The notes: generated by a model not told the origin, from the sequence alone. A stretch of 64,000 bases of DNA from Mesorhizobium sp. (GCA_019635735.1 JAHBYX010000011.1:62001-126000); one strand, 5' to 3'. Positions 8,669 to 18,056 are shown, counted from the stretch's first letter. Program-made: numbers and translations.

Positions 8669-8758
8669 GGAGGGATGGCCGAGCGGTTTAAGGCACCGGT
8701 CTTGAAAACCGGCGTGGGCGCAAGTTCACCGTGGGTTCGAATCCCACTCCCTCCGCCA
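8669..8758 (+). tRNA. tRNA-Ser (anticodon TGA)
   Basis: The cloverleaf includes acceptor GGAGGGA/TCCCTCC, anticodon stem ACCGG/CCGGC-type pairing around loop CTTGAAA (anticodon TGA), a long variable arm as expected for serine, T loop GTTCGAATC, discriminator G and encoded CCA. It decodes UCA and related serine codons. Nothing points to an element inserted at this tRNA. Confidence 0.97.
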
Positions 8759-8984
8759 ATGGCCTTTCCGCGAAACCACCGCATCCATTGCCTTAGGGGC
8801 CGGCATCCGCTCGCTTTCCCGTCCGTCACAAATTCGCCCGCTTCGGGTCACAATCAATTAACATTGCGCTAAAGACTTGGGCGCTAGAAAAAAGATCGGA
8901 CTGCCGGGCGGGGATTGGCCGGCATTCATGGGAAGGCAAGCGCCGGTCCGGCGGATTGGCGGAAGTCGCGGGGACAATCATAGC

Positions 8985-10184
8985 ATGACCGAAAAGAGGG
9001 GCCGCGGGGCGCTCAAATCCGGCGCAATCATTTCGCTGATCGCCTTTGCCGCCGCCCTTGCCGGATGCAGCTCGCACGAGCCCAAGGTTTCGATCTCCAA
9101 GCGGCCGACATCCAAGGAATATTTTCCCGAATCCATCTACGGCAAGGCCAGCCCGCGCATGACGAACCTGCGCTCGCGCCTGCCGCGCGGCGGTGGCCGC
9201 GACCAGCTCGGCAAGCCGTATCAGGTCGCCGGCAAATGGTACTATCCGAAGGAGCAGCCGGGCTATTCGAAGAAGGGCAAGGCCTCCTGGTATGGCGACG
9301 CCTTTCACGGGCGGCTCACTGCCAATGGCGAGATTTACGACATGACGCATCTGTCGGCGGCGCATCCGACCATGCCGCTGCCGAGCTATGCGCGCGTCAC
9401 CAACCTGAAGAACGGCAGCTCGGTGATCGTGCGCGTCAATGACCGCGGACCCTTCGCCCATGGCCGCGTGATCGACCTGTCGAGCAGGGCCGCCGAGATG
9501 CTCGACTACAAGCACAGCGGCATCGCGGACGTTAAGGTCGACTATGTCGGACGCGCGCCGCTCGAAGGCAGCGACGACGAATATCTGCTGGCCTCGTACC
9601 GGCCGGGCAAGAACGGTCCCGATCCGTCGGACGGGCTGGCAACGGGCGTGATGATCGCCATGGCCGGGCCGACGCCAACCATGGGCATCGGCGCATCGCA
9701 GGCGGTCGCGGCGGCTTTTCCGGGGCAGATGACCAGTTCGGCGTCCTTCAACGACGAAGGCGCGCTGGAATTCCCCGAGAACGGTCCGGTCATCGCCGAC
9801 CGGCCGCTCGCCCGTCTGGGAGGCCGCGATGGCAAGACGGCGGTTCTCGGATATGCCGAAGCGCATTCGGAACGTTCGGCGGCTCCCTTCGACGAGGTCG
9901 CCAAGGGTGGTCTGTCGCCCGCACAACTCCTGTCGTCGCAGACGGCAGGACAGACTGGCCAGGCTGAATATGTGTCCGTGGGGACGTTTGCCGATCGCTC
10001 GGAAGCCGAGCGTCTGGTGAGCGAACTCGTGCCGCTTGCGCTGGCATCGATCGAGCAGAGCAGGGACGGGTCGACTGTCTGGTACTCTGTAACGGCTCGG
10101 CCGAAGCAATCCATGGCAATCGACGACCTGCTTCGGTCGGCCTGGGACAGAGGCGCAACTGACGCTTTCATCGTCCGCAACTGA
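8985..10184 (+). CDS. rlpA: Septal ring lytic transglycosylase RlpA (rare lipoprotein A)
   Basis: A 399-residue lipoprotein. The signal peptide ends in the lipobox LAGC with the lipidated Cys at residue 28. The RlpA double-psi beta-barrel spans about residues 97-185, with GKASWYGDAFHGRLTANGE, YARVTNL and the catalytic-site VNDRGPF motif. The C-terminal 70 residues (VSVGTFADRSEAERL) look like a SPOR peptidoglycan-binding domain. RlpA proteins cleave denuded glycan strands at the septum. The ATG at 8985 was preferred to an upstream frame because it places the signal peptide correctly. In the 226-base gap before it, an imperfect CtrA-like motif TTAA-N7-CTAA occurs at 8858-8872. Confidence 0.93.
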   Translation: MTEKRGRGALKSGAIISLIAFAAALAGCSSHEPKVSISKRPTSKEYFPESIYGKASPRMTNLRSRLPRGGGRDQLGKPYQVAGKWYYPKEQPGYSKKGKASWYGDAFHGRLTANGEIYDMTHLSAAHPTMPLPSYARVTNLKNGSSVIVRVNDRGPFAHGRVIDLSSRAAEMLDYKHSGIADVKVDYVGRAPLEGSDDEYLLASYRPGKNGPDPSDGLATGVMIAMAGPTPTMGIGASQAVAAAFPGQMTSSASFNDEGALEFPENGPVIADRPLARLGGRDGKTAVLGYAEAHSERSAAPFDEVAKGGLSPAQLLSSQTAGQTGQAEYVSVGTFADRSEAERLVSELVPLALASIEQSRDGSTVWYSVTARPKQSMAIDDLLRSAWDRGATDAFIVRN

Positions 10185-10281
10185 ACGCTCGCGCACATCC
10201 GCCCACAATTCTCGCGTCTTTGAGCCTTCCTGCCTCCGCGCAGGGCCGGTAGGATGGTTTTCGGGTTTTGGAGGGTATCAG

Positions 10282-11448
10282 TTGGAACCGAAGGTCGTGC
10301 GCGGCTTCAGGACGGCGTTTGCCACCACCGTCTGGCTCGTCCTCACAGCCTGCGCAGCGCTGGCGCAGCTCGAGACGAAGGCGGCCCGCGCATTCATGAT
10401 CGATGCCGAGACAGGCACGATCCTCTATGCCAAGGATCCGGATGCGCCGTTCCCGCCGGCGTCGCTGGCCAAGCTGATGACGATGGATGTCGTCTTCGAT
10501 GCGCTCCAATCCGGGCGCTATAGCCGGGAGACGACGTTCCAGGTCAGCGAACATGCCTGGCGAACCGGCGGCGCGCCTTCAAGAACCGCCACCATGTTCG
10601 CCGCGATCAAATCCTTCGTTCCACTGGGGGACCTGATCCAGGGCGCGGTGGTGATCACCGCCAACGACGCCTGCATCGTCATGGCCGAGGGGATGTCCGG
10701 TTCCGAGGCGAAGTTCACCGAGGAGATGAACGAAAAGGCGAAGCAGCTTGGCATGACGAAGTCGGTCTTCGTCAATCCGACCGGCCTTCCCGCCGAAGGC
10801 CAAATCGTGACGGTGCGCGACCTCGTCACGCTCGCGCGCCATATCTGGAAGACCTATCCGGAGTTCTATCCGCTCTTCGCGCAGAGCGAATACAAGTGGA
10901 ACAACATCAACCAGCAGAACAAGAACCCCCTGATAAAGCTCGGCATCGGCGCCGACGGGCTGGCCAGCGGATACGCGGAGGAAGCGGGGTTCGGCATCGT
11001 TGCCTCGGCGGCGGGCGACGGCAAGCGGCTGTTCCTCGCGATGAGCGGACTGGCGACGGAAAAAGAACGCGTGGACGAGGCACGCAGGTTGATCGAATGG
11101 GGAATGCGGGCCTTCCGGAAGATCGAGATCTTCAGAGCCGACGAGACTGTCGGCGAGGCAAAGACCTTCGGCGGTGAGAAATCGCGGGTCAGGCTGTCGG
11201 CGCATGGCGCGGTATCGATGCTCGTTCCGGCGGAAAACCGCGACAAGGTGATTGCCCGCATCGTCTATGAGGGGCCCGTCGAGGCACCCGTCCAGGCCGG
11301 ACAGCCTGTCGGAAAGCTGAAGATCTGGGTCGGGGACATGCTGACCCAGGAGACGCCGCTCTACGCCGCCGAATCGGTCGGCGTGGGCTCGCTGTCGCAG
11401 CGCACGCTCGACGCGATCGAGGAACTCGCCATCGGCTGGCTGCGCTGA
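10282..11448 (+). CDS. D-alanyl-D-alanine carboxypeptidase (PBP5/DacA-like) with degenerate active-site motifs
   Basis: A 388-residue S11-family penicillin-binding protein with an N-terminal signal peptide (cleavage near ALAQ, residue 30) and a C-terminal PBP5 beta domain. The first motif SLAK (Ser61, Lys64) is intact. The second, normally SGN, is TAN (126-128), and the third, normally KTG, is ASG (228-230) in ADGLASGYAEEAGFG. The spacing from Ser61 matches PBP5, so the alignment is reliable. Loss of the KTG lysine should strongly lower carboxypeptidase activity or change its substrate. The start is a TTG preceded by a strong GGAGG site. It follows rlpA by 97 bases, consistent with a cell-wall role. 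Confidence 0.85.
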   Translation: MEPKVVRGFRTAFATTVWLVLTACAALAQLETKAARAFMIDAETGTILYAKDPDAPFPPASLAKLMTMDVVFDALQSGRYSRETTFQVSEHAWRTGGAPSRTATMFAAIKSFVPLGDLIQGAVVITANDACIVMAEGMSGSEAKFTEEMNEKAKQLGMTKSVFVNPTGLPAEGQIVTVRDLVTLARHIWKTYPEFYPLFAQSEYKWNNINQQNKNPLIKLGIGADGLASGYAEEAGFGIVASAAGDGKRLFLAMSGLATEKERVDEARRLIEWGMRAFRKIEIFRADETVGEAKTFGGEKSRVRLSAHGAVSMLVPAENRDKVIARIVYEGPVEAPVQAGQPVGKLKIWVGDMLTQETPLYAAESVGVGSLSQRTLDAIEELAIGWLR

Positions 11449-11516
11449 TGCCGGTGGACCTTTCCCGGCCGGGCGAATAAACGCTTGGACCGTGTTTCCG
11501 GCACGATGGTGGATTC

Positions 11517-12191
11517 TTGGCGCGCGGACTTTTCGTGACATTCGAGGGCGGCGAGGGCGCCGGCAAGTCGACGCAGATCGTGCGGCTGGCCGAGGCGCTG
11601 CGCGCCGATGGACTCGACGTGCTGGTAACCCGCGAGCCGGGCGGCTCGCCGGGCGCGGAGGCGGTGCGCCACGTTCTGCTGTCAGGCGCGGCCGAGACAT
11701 TCGGGCCGGCGATGGAGGCGATCCTGTTTGCCGCGGCGCGGTCCGATCACGTCGAACAGGTGATCCGCCCCGCCGTCGAGAAGGGCAGGGTCGTGCTGTG
11801 CGACCGGTTCCTCGATTCCTCGCGGGTCTACCAGGGGGTGACGGGCGATCTCGACGCAGGCTTCATGCGGGCGCTCGAAGCGGTGGCAATCAACGGCATG
11901 GTGCCGGACCTGACGATCATCCTCGATCTCGATCCGGCGCTTGGGCTGGCACGCGCGGCTGAACGCCGGGGCGGCGATACGGCGGACCGGTTCGAGAAGG
12001 AGACGCTCGACATCCACGAGCGGCGCCGGCGGGCCTTCCTCGATATCGCAAAGCGTGAGCCCGAACGTTGCGTTGTGGTCGACGCCTCGGCGCCGGCCGG
12101 CAAGGTTGCAGCGGATATCGAGCAGGCGGTGCGTGCGCATCTGTCTCGCCGGAGCGCTGCGACAACCAGGCGGCGGGTGCGGGGCGCATGA
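11517..12191 (+). CDS. tmk: Thymidylate kinase
   Basis: A 224-residue kinase that phosphorylates dTMP to dTDP for DNA synthesis. The P-loop FEGGEGAGKS lies at about residues 9-18, the DRF/Y-type substrate motif appears as CDRFLDSS, and the lid region contains RAAERRGGDTADRFEKE. The TTG at 11517 is the only in-frame start that leaves a normal N-terminus (MARGLFVTFEG); a nearby ATG is out of frame. The stop overlaps the start of holB by four bases (ATGA), the usual tmk-holB arrangement. Length and motifs are normal. Confidence 0.96.
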   Translation: MARGLFVTFEGGEGAGKSTQIVRLAEALRADGLDVLVTREPGGSPGAEAVRHVLLSGAAETFGPAMEAILFAAARSDHVEQVIRPAVEKGRVVLCDRFLDSSRVYQGVTGDLDAGFMRALEAVAINGMVPDLTIILDLDPALGLARAAERRGGDTADRFEKETLDIHERRRRAFLDIAKREPERCVVVDASAPAGKVAADIEQAVRAHLSRRSAATTRRRVRGA

Positions 12192-13240
12192 GCGAGCGAC
12201 TTGCGCCCGAACAGGCCGACAGCCTGCCCGACATCCCGGAACCGGCCGAGAACCCGCATCTGTTCGGCCATGCCGAACATGCCGCCCAGATCGCGGCGGC
12301 CTACCACGCCGGCAAGCTGCATCACGCCCTGCTGCTGACAGGGCCGAAGGGCATCGGCAAGGCGACCTTCGCGTTCCATCTCGCGCACCATCTCCTGTCG
12401 TATCCGCGTTCGGAGGATGCGCCGGAGACGTTTGGCAGGCCGGATCCGGCCAGCGCCGTGGCGCGTCAGGTGGCCAGCGGCGCGCATCCGGCGGTGCTGC
12501 ACCTGACGCGGCCCTATGACGACAAGACGAAGAAGTTCAAGGGCGCGATCACGGTCGACGAGGTGCGGCGCGTCGGCCGCTTCCTGTCGCTGCGCGCGCA
12601 TGACGACGCCTATCGTGTCGTGATCGTCGACGCGGCCGATGAGATGAACCGAAACGCCGCCAACGCGCTCCTGAAGAGCCTCGAGGAGCCGCCGGCGCGC
12701 GCCATTTTCCTCCTGATTTCGCATTCGCCCGGAACCCTTCTGCCGACCATCCGCTCGCGCTGTCAGGTGATGCGCTTTTCGCCGCTGTCGGAGGCGGAGA
12801 TCGGCGCGGTGCTCGGCTCGTTCGGCTCGGGCCTGCCGGACGCGCCGGAGGCGCGCGGCGCGCTAATCGAACGCGCCGGCGGCAGCGCCCGCCAGGCGAT
12901 CCTGCTCGCCGAGCATGGCGGCTTCGACATCACCGAGGCGGCCGACCGGTTCATCGGCAAGGCAAGGCGCGATCCGCTGGATGCCTACAGGCTTGCCGAC
13001 GCTGTGACCGGCCGCGACCAGACGGTGACCTTCGATATTCTCAACGAGCATCTGCTCGAGACGGTGGCGCTGGCTGCGACCGACGCCGCGGCCCGGGGCG
13101 AGGGGAGGCGGGCTGCTCGCCTCGCCGAACTGTGGGACGAGGCCAACGCGACGATCCGCGACACCGACACCTACAATCTCGACAAGCGCCAGCACGTGGT
13201 CGGGCTTCTCAACCGCATCGGCGAGGCCCTGGCCCGATAG
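12188..13240 (+). CDS. holB: DNA polymerase III delta' subunit
   Basis: A 350-residue clamp-loader subunit. It has a P-loop-like GPKGIGKAT near residue 53, the sensor region with VVIVDAADEMNRNAANALLKSLEEPP, and SRC-type sensor 1 in IRSRCQ. Delta' helps the clamp loader place the sliding clamp on primed DNA. It starts at an ATG overlapping the tmk stop by four bases, which implies coupled translation, and metG follows after 60 bases, a conserved order in alphaproteobacteria. Confidence 0.94.
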   Translation: MSERLAPEQADSLPDIPEPAENPHLFGHAEHAAQIAAAYHAGKLHHALLLTGPKGIGKATFAFHLAHHLLSYPRSEDAPETFGRPDPASAVARQVASGAHPAVLHLTRPYDDKTKKFKGAITVDEVRRVGRFLSLRAHDDAYRVVIVDAADEMNRNAANALLKSLEEPPARAIFLLISHSPGTLLPTIRSRCQVMRFSPLSEAEIGAVLGSFGSGLPDAPEARGALIERAGGSARQAILLAEHGGFDITEAADRFIGKARRDPLDAYRLADAVTGRDQTVTFDILNEHLLETVALAATDAAARGEGRRAARLAELWDEANATIRDTDTYNLDKRQHVVGLLNRIGEALAR

Positions 13241-13300
13241 GCCGGCTCGATCCGGGATAGCAATGCGCCTGCCTATGCGCTATCTGACCGCGCAATCGTC

Positions 13301-14866
13301 ATGTCCGCGGCCTCCCTGATGCAAAAAGAAGAATTCTATCTCACGACACCGATCTTCTATCCGAACGGGCGGCCGCATATCGGCCACGCCTACACGGTGA
13401 TCGCAACCGACGCGCTGGCGCGGTTCCACCGTCTCGACGGCAGGCAAGTGTTCTTCCTGTCGGGCACGGACGAGCACGGGCTGAAGATGCAGCAGACGGC
13501 CGAGAAGGAGGGCGTGACGCCACAGGAACTGGCGGACCGCAACTCGGCGATCTTCCGCACGATGGAGGAGATGCTCGGCGCCTCCAATGACGATTTCATC
13601 CGCACGACCGAGGAGCGCCACAAGCGGTCCTGCCAGGCGATCTGGCAGCGCATGGCCGACAATGGCGACATCTACCTCGACCGCTACAGCGGCTGGTATT
13701 CTGTGCGCCAGGAGGCCTATTTCGACGAAGACGAGACGACCGTGGGCGAGGACGGCGTGCGCCGCGAGCCGCTCGGATCGCCGGTCGAATGGAACGAGGA
13801 GGAAACCTACTTCTTCCGCCTCTCGGCCTACCAGGACAAGCTGCTCGAGCTCTACGAGAGCCAGCCCGACTTCGTCGGTCCGTCCGAACGGCGCAACGAG
13901 GTGATGAGCTTCGTCAAGTCGGGTTTGAAGGATCTGTCGGTTTCGCGCTCGACCTTCAATTGGGGCGTGCCGGTGCCCGGTGACGACAAGCACGTGATGT
14001 ATGTCTGGGTCGACGCGCTGACCAACTACATCACCGCGGCCGGCTTTCCCGACGCGACCAACCCGCGCTGGGGCTTCTGGCCGGCCGACGTTCACATTAT
14101 CGGCAAGGACATCGTGCGGTTCCACGCGGTCTACTGGCCGGCCTTTCTGATGTCGGCGGGCGTACCGCTGCCGAAGCGCGTCTTCGCGCACGGCTTCCTG
14201 TTCAACCGCGGCGAGAAGATGTCGAAGTCGGTCGGCAATGTCGTCGATCCGTTCTCGATGGTCGAACACTACGGGCTGGACCAGGTCCGCTACTTCTTCC
14301 TGCGCGAGGTGCCGTTCGGCCAGGACGGCAGCTACAGCCACGAGGCGATCGTCAATCGCACCAATGCGGATCTCGCCAACGGTATCGGCAATCTGGCGCA
14401 GCGTTCGCTGTCTATGATCGCCAAGAATTGCGGCGGGAAGGTTCCGCAGCGCGGCGAACTCACCGATGACGACCACGCCGTGCTGGCCGAAGCCGACAAG
14501 GCGCTTGCGCAGGCGCGACGGGCAATTGGCGAACAGGCGATCCATCTGGCCCTGGCCGGTGTGATTGCAGTCGTCAGCGAGGCGGACCGCTATTTCGACC
14601 GCCAGGCGCCGTGGGCGCTGCGCAAGACCGATCCGGCGCGCATGGCAACAGTGCTGTGGACGACGGCGGAGGCCGTGCGCCGTATCGCCATCATGCTGCA
14701 GCCTTTCGTGCCCGGCTCGGCGGCGAAGCTGCTCGACCTTCTCGCGGTGGCAGCCGACAAGCGGAACTTCGCCAACGCGGGCGACGCCGATGCGCTGGTA
14801 CCCGGTACTGCGCTGCCGGCGCCGGCAGGCGTCTTCCCGCGTTACGTCGAGGCGGCGGGCAACTGA
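13301..14866 (+). CDS. metG: Methionyl-tRNA synthetase
   Basis: A 521-residue class I aminoacyl-tRNA synthetase. The HIGH motif is at residues 26-29 (GRPHIGHAY) and KMSKS at about 306-310. It is the short alphaproteobacterial type, without the C-terminal tRNA-binding domain seen in the Escherichia coli enzyme. A second ATG at 13319 (MQKEEFY) is equally possible as the start, since neither has a clear ribosome-binding site. It sits in the tmk-holB-metG-tatD-MBL run, with tatD beginning 4 bases after its stop. Confidence 0.97.
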   Translation: MSAASLMQKEEFYLTTPIFYPNGRPHIGHAYTVIATDALARFHRLDGRQVFFLSGTDEHGLKMQQTAEKEGVTPQELADRNSAIFRTMEEMLGASNDDFIRTTEERHKRSCQAIWQRMADNGDIYLDRYSGWYSVRQEAYFDEDETTVGEDGVRREPLGSPVEWNEEETYFFRLSAYQDKLLELYESQPDFVGPSERRNEVMSFVKSGLKDLSVSRSTFNWGVPVPGDDKHVMYVWVDALTNYITAAGFPDATNPRWGFWPADVHIIGKDIVRFHAVYWPAFLMSAGVPLPKRVFAHGFLFNRGEKMSKSVGNVVDPFSMVEHYGLDQVRYFFLREVPFGQDGSYSHEAIVNRTNADLANGIGNLAQRSLSMIAKNCGGKVPQRGELTDDDHAVLAEADKALAQARRAIGEQAIHLALAGVIAVVSEADRYFDRQAPWALRKTDPARMATVLWTTAEAVRRIAIMLQPFVPGSAAKLLDLLAVAADKRNFANAGDADALVPGTALPAPAGVFPRYVEAAGN

Positions 14867-14870
14867 TCGC

Positions 14871-15659
14871 ATGCTTGTCGACAGCCACTGCCACCTCGAC
14901 TTTCCGGACTTCGCCTCCGAGCGCGCGGACGTGATCGCCCGCGCCAAGGACAACGGCGTCGGTGCGATGGTGACGATCTCGACGCGCGTGCGCCGCTTCG
15001 ACGATATCCGCGCGATCGCCGAGGCCTATCCGGAAGTGTGGTGCTCTGTCGGCACGCATCCGCACAATGCGGGCGAAGAGGACGGCATATCGGCCGACGA
15101 GCTTGTCGCTCGGTCGGCGCATCCGCGCTGCGTGGCGATCGGCGAGGCCGGGCTCGACTATTTCTACGACAAGGCGCCGCGGGAGGCGCAGGCGAGGGGG
15201 TTCCGCACCCATATAGACGCGGCGCGACGCACCGGACTGCCGTTGGTCATCCATGCCCGAGACGCCGACGCCGACATCGCCGCCATCCTCGAAGACGAGA
15301 CGGGGAAGGGACCGTTCCCCTTTCTTCTCCATTGCTTCTCCTCCGGCGCGGAGCTGGCGCGCACCGGCGTTCGTCTGGGCGGCTACGTCTCCTTCTCCGG
15401 CATCCTGACCTTCCGCAGGTCCGAGGAAATTCGCGCCATCGCCCGCGACGTGCCGCGCGAGCGCCTGCTGGTCGAGACCGACGCGCCCTATCTCGCGCCG
15501 ATGCCGCATCGCGGCAAGCGGAACGAGCCGGCCTATGTGCGCCATACGGCCGAGGTGCTCGCCGAAACGATCGGCGTCTCGTTCGACGAGGTCGCGCGCA
15601 CCACCACCGACAATTTCTACCGGCTGTTCTCCAAGGCCGTCCGGCCGGCGGCGTCCTGA
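14871..15659 (+). CDS. tatD: TatD-family metal-dependent hydrolase/DNase
   Basis: A 262-residue TIM-barrel hydrolase. The N-terminal metal motif is DSHCHLD (His6 and His8), followed by the GEAGLDY glutamate motif, VIHARDAD, LLHCFSSG and the C-terminal ETDAPYLAP aspartate. These are the metal ligands and signature boxes of the TatD family, whose members act as 3'-5' exonucleases in DNA repair. It starts 4 bases after metG and ends 3 bases before the MBL-fold hydrolase, so the three are almost certainly co-transcribed. Confidence 0.93.
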   Translation: MLVDSHCHLDFPDFASERADVIARAKDNGVGAMVTISTRVRRFDDIRAIAEAYPEVWCSVGTHPHNAGEEDGISADELVARSAHPRCVAIGEAGLDYFYDKAPREAQARGFRTHIDAARRTGLPLVIHARDADADIAAILEDETGKGPFPFLLHCFSSGAELARTGVRLGGYVSFSGILTFRRSEEIRAIARDVPRERLLVETDAPYLAPMPHRGKRNEPAYVRHTAEVLAETIGVSFDEVARTTTDNFYRLFSKAVRPAAS

Positions 15660-15662
15660 AAG

Positions 15663-16475
15663 ATGGCCGACACGCTGCGCCTCACGATCCTCGGCTGCGG
15701 CTCGTCGCCCGGCGTGCCGCGCATCACCGGCGACTGGGGCCAGTGCGACCCTGACAATCCCAAGAACCGCCGCCGCCGCGCTTCGGCCCTGGTCGAGCGG
15801 ATTTCGGAGCGCGGGGCGACGCGCGTCGTCATCGACACCGGACCCGATTTCCGCGACCAGATGCTGACCGCCGGCGTCAGCCGACTCGACGCCGCGATCT
15901 ATACCCATCCCCATGCCGATCATATCCACGGCATCGATGATCTGCGCGGCTTCGTCATCGAACAGCGCCGGCTGATGCCGATCCATGCCGACACGCAGAC
16001 CGCCAGCCGCCTGATGGAAGCGTTCGGCTACTGCTTTGTGACGCCTGAAGGCAGTTCCTATCCGCCGATCCTGAAGCATGTTCAGATCGAGCACGGCGTG
16101 CCGTTCGAGGTCGCAGGCGAGGGGGGTTCGATCACGTTCGAACCCCTGCCCCAGATCCATGGCGACATCGTCTCGCTCGGATTCCGCATCGCCGATCTGG
16201 CCTATTGCGCCGACGTCAGCGGCTTTCTCGACGCCACGTCGGAGCGTCTGAGGGGCCTGGAGTGTCTCGTCATCGACGCGCTGCAGTACCGGCCGCATCC
16301 GAGCCATCTGTCGCTCGAGCAGGCGCTGCAGTGGATCGACCGGCTCGAACCGAAGCGCGCCGTGCTGACACACATGCACACACCGCTCGACTACGAAACC
16401 GTCCGCGGATCGACGCCAGATCATGTCGAGCCGGCGTTCGACGGGATGGTGATCGAACTCGACTACGCATTGTGA
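15663..16475 (+). CDS. MBL-fold metallo-hydrolase (PhnP-like)
   Basis: A 270-residue metallo-beta-lactamase-fold protein. It has the THPHADHIHG metal motif (HxHxDH) near residue 81, an N-terminal LGCGSSPGVPRITGDWGQC, a central cysteine-containing YCADVSGF, and a C-terminal THMHTPLDY histidine. This pattern matches the PhnP-like phosphodiesterase group often encoded behind metG and tatD in alphaproteobacteria. It starts 3 bases past tatD. The physiological substrate is not known. About 200 bases without a gene follow, before the convergent GFA gene, containing a small palindrome GTCGCACAGCTGCGAC (16484-16499) but no clear terminator. Confidence 0.88.
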   Translation: MADTLRLTILGCGSSPGVPRITGDWGQCDPDNPKNRRRRASALVERISERGATRVVIDTGPDFRDQMLTAGVSRLDAAIYTHPHADHIHGIDDLRGFVIEQRRLMPIHADTQTASRLMEAFGYCFVTPEGSSYPPILKHVQIEHGVPFEVAGEGGSITFEPLPQIHGDIVSLGFRIADLAYCADVSGFLDATSERLRGLECLVIDALQYRPHPSHLSLEQALQWIDRLEPKRAVLTHMHTPLDYETVRGSTPDHVEPAFDGMVIELDYAL

Positions 16476-16674
16476 GAGACGTAGTCGCACAGCTGCGACG
16501 GACACGTCCGCGCTAACGCGCGCGAGAAGCGTTACTGCACGAGGGCGGCCTAACTGATTGATCGTGCATGCACTGCACACCAGCACAATCCATCGATAAG
16601 TTCCATAATCTATCTTATGCGATTTGTCGATATCGCGAGTAACGCCCAAATGGTGGCGATATGCGCAGCCTCTT

Positions 16675-17067
16675 CTAATCCTCGAACCGGCTGGTCCCCT
16701 CCCGATCGCGCTCGTACCGTTTCGCGACCGGAAACGGCGGCAACCAGGATTCGCGGCGGATCGTCCAGAGTTCGTAGGTCGGCATGAACTGGTCGGGCGC
16801 GTCGAGCGTGCCGAGATTGACCTCCACCTCGTCGCCGGTGCGTCCGAAAACGGACGAGCCGCATCGCGGGCAGAAGAATCGTCCGGCGTAGTCGCGCGTG
16901 TCTCCCTCGATCGTCACCGCGTCCTGCGGAAAGATCGCGGACGCGTGGAAGACCGCACCGTGATGCTTGCGGCAGTCGAGGCAATGGCAAATGCCGACAC
17001 GATATGGACGCCCCGACGCGACGATCCGGACGTTCCCGCACAGGCAGCCGCCAGTGAATCGGTCCAT
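16675..17067 (-). CDS. GFA-family (CENP-V/Gfa-like) zinc protein
   Basis: A 130-residue protein with the zinc-ligand pattern of the glutathione-dependent formaldehyde-activating (GFA) fold: Cys8-x-Cys10 in GGCLCGNV, Cys27-x-Cys29-xx-Cys32 in CHCLDCRK, and Cys66-xx-Cys69 in FFCPRCGSS. Most members are not true formaldehyde-activating enzymes, so the name describes the fold only. The ATG at 17067 (MDRFTGG) gives the family length. It is convergent with the MBL gene and divergent from the TSUP transporter, with a 236-base gap before the latter; no operon partner is evident. Confidence 0.88.
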   Translation of the reverse strand: MDRFTGGCLCGNVRIVASGRPYRVGICHCLDCRKHHGAVFHASAIFPQDAVTIEGDTRDYAGRFFCPRCGSSVFGRTGDEVEVNLGTLDAPDQFMPTYELWTIRRESWLPPFPVAKRYERDREGTSRFED

Positions 17068-17303
17068 GCTGCGTTTCCTCCCCGTTCGAGACGTCGAGAC
17101 TTCTACAACGAACCCATCTCCAGCGTCGATCTGCGATCCCCGGCGCGCCCAGGCAGGAGTCCGGCGTCGCTGGTCGAGGGTGCCGGCAACGGCCGGCCGC
17201 CATTTGCCCGGGACCACGGGAAGCGCTATTCCGATCAGGAGAGCGTCCGGGCCGCGCGGCTTTTCTCTCGCTCTCGATGACCACCCTCGCCTGAGATGGA
17301 TTG

Positions 17304-18056
17304 ATGGACTTGACCACGGCGATCATCCTGGCCGGAGCCGCCGCGGCCGGCTTTGCGCAAGGCGTGTCGGGCTTTGCCTTCTCGCTGGTTGCGCTGTCGA
17401 TCTGGGCCTGGGCGATCGCTCCCCAGCTCGCCGGGCCGATGGCGGTGTTCGGCTCGCTCGTCGGGCAACTGGTCGCCCTGCCCTGGGTCTGGCGCGGCTT
17501 CGATCTGAGGCTCCTGATGCCGCTGGTCCTCGGCGGCGTCTGCGGAGTGCCCGTCGGCATTCTCGTCCTGCCCTGGCTCGATCCCGACGTGTTCCGGCTG
17601 ACGCTCGGCATCTTCCTGCTGATCTACTGCCCGCTGGCGCTGCGCCTGCCGCACGACTACCGGCTCAAGGCGGGCGGGCGGCCGGCCGACGCGGCCGCGG
17701 GTTTCGTCGGGGGCGTCATGGGCGGCATCGCCGGCATGGCGGGCCCGATCCCGACGCTCTGGACGACGCTCCGCGGCTATCCGAAGGAGGTCCAGCGCGG
17801 CGTCATGCAGGCCTTCAACATCTCCATGCATACCACGACGCTTACCGGCTACGTCATCGCCGGAACGATCGACCGTGCCGCGATAGACATGTTTGTGCTC
17901 ATCGCCCCTGCGATCGTGATCCCGGCAATTGTCGGCGTCCAACTGTTCCGCCGCATGCCGACACAGGCCTTCCGCCGCCTGGTGCTCGGCTTCCTCTTCG
18001 TCTCCGGCCTGGTGCTCGTCGCCGGCAGCGTCGGTCCATTTCTGCGGACAATCTGA
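17304..18056 (+). CDS. TSUP family transporter (TauE/SafE-like)
   Basis: A 250-residue inner-membrane protein with about eight hydrophobic segments and two homologous halves, each with a G-rich first helix: AAAAGFAQGVSGFAFSLV near the start and GFVGGVMGGIAGMAGPIP in the middle. This is the sulfite exporter TauE/SafE (TSUP) family, whose members export sulfite, sulfoacetate or other organic anions or act in sulfur uptake. The ATG at 17304 is preceded by a TTG in frame and was chosen as the normal start. Neighbouring genes do not reveal the substrate. It ends 53 bases before the convergent small gene of the gbc operon. Confidence 0.88.
   Translation: MDLTTAIILAGAAAAGFAQGVSGFAFSLVALSIWAWAIAPQLAGPMAVFGSLVGQLVALPWVWRGFDLRLLMPLVLGGVCGVPVGILVLPWLDPDVFRLTLGIFLLIYCPLALRLPHDYRLKAGGRPADAAAGFVGGVMGGIAGMAGPIPTLWTTLRGYPKEVQRGVMQAFNISMHTTTLTGYVIAGTIDRAAIDMFVLIAPAIVIPAIVGVQLFRRMPTQAFRRLVLGFLFVSGLVLVAGSVGPFLRTI

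Noticed and set aside
8858..8872. CtrA-like motif TTAA-N7-CTAA upstream of rlpA
   Set aside because: One half-site deviates and such AT-rich motifs are expected by chance; recorded only in the rlpA entry.
6146..9000. Second copy of the tRNA-Thr 3' end (attR)
   Set aside because: No matching direct repeat is visible; tRNA-Ser at 8669 has a different 3' end. Loss with the right part of the element is more likely.
16476..16674. Palindrome GTCGCACAGCTGCGAC between the convergent MBL and GFA genes as a terminator
   Set aside because: The stem is short and no T tract follows on either strand.
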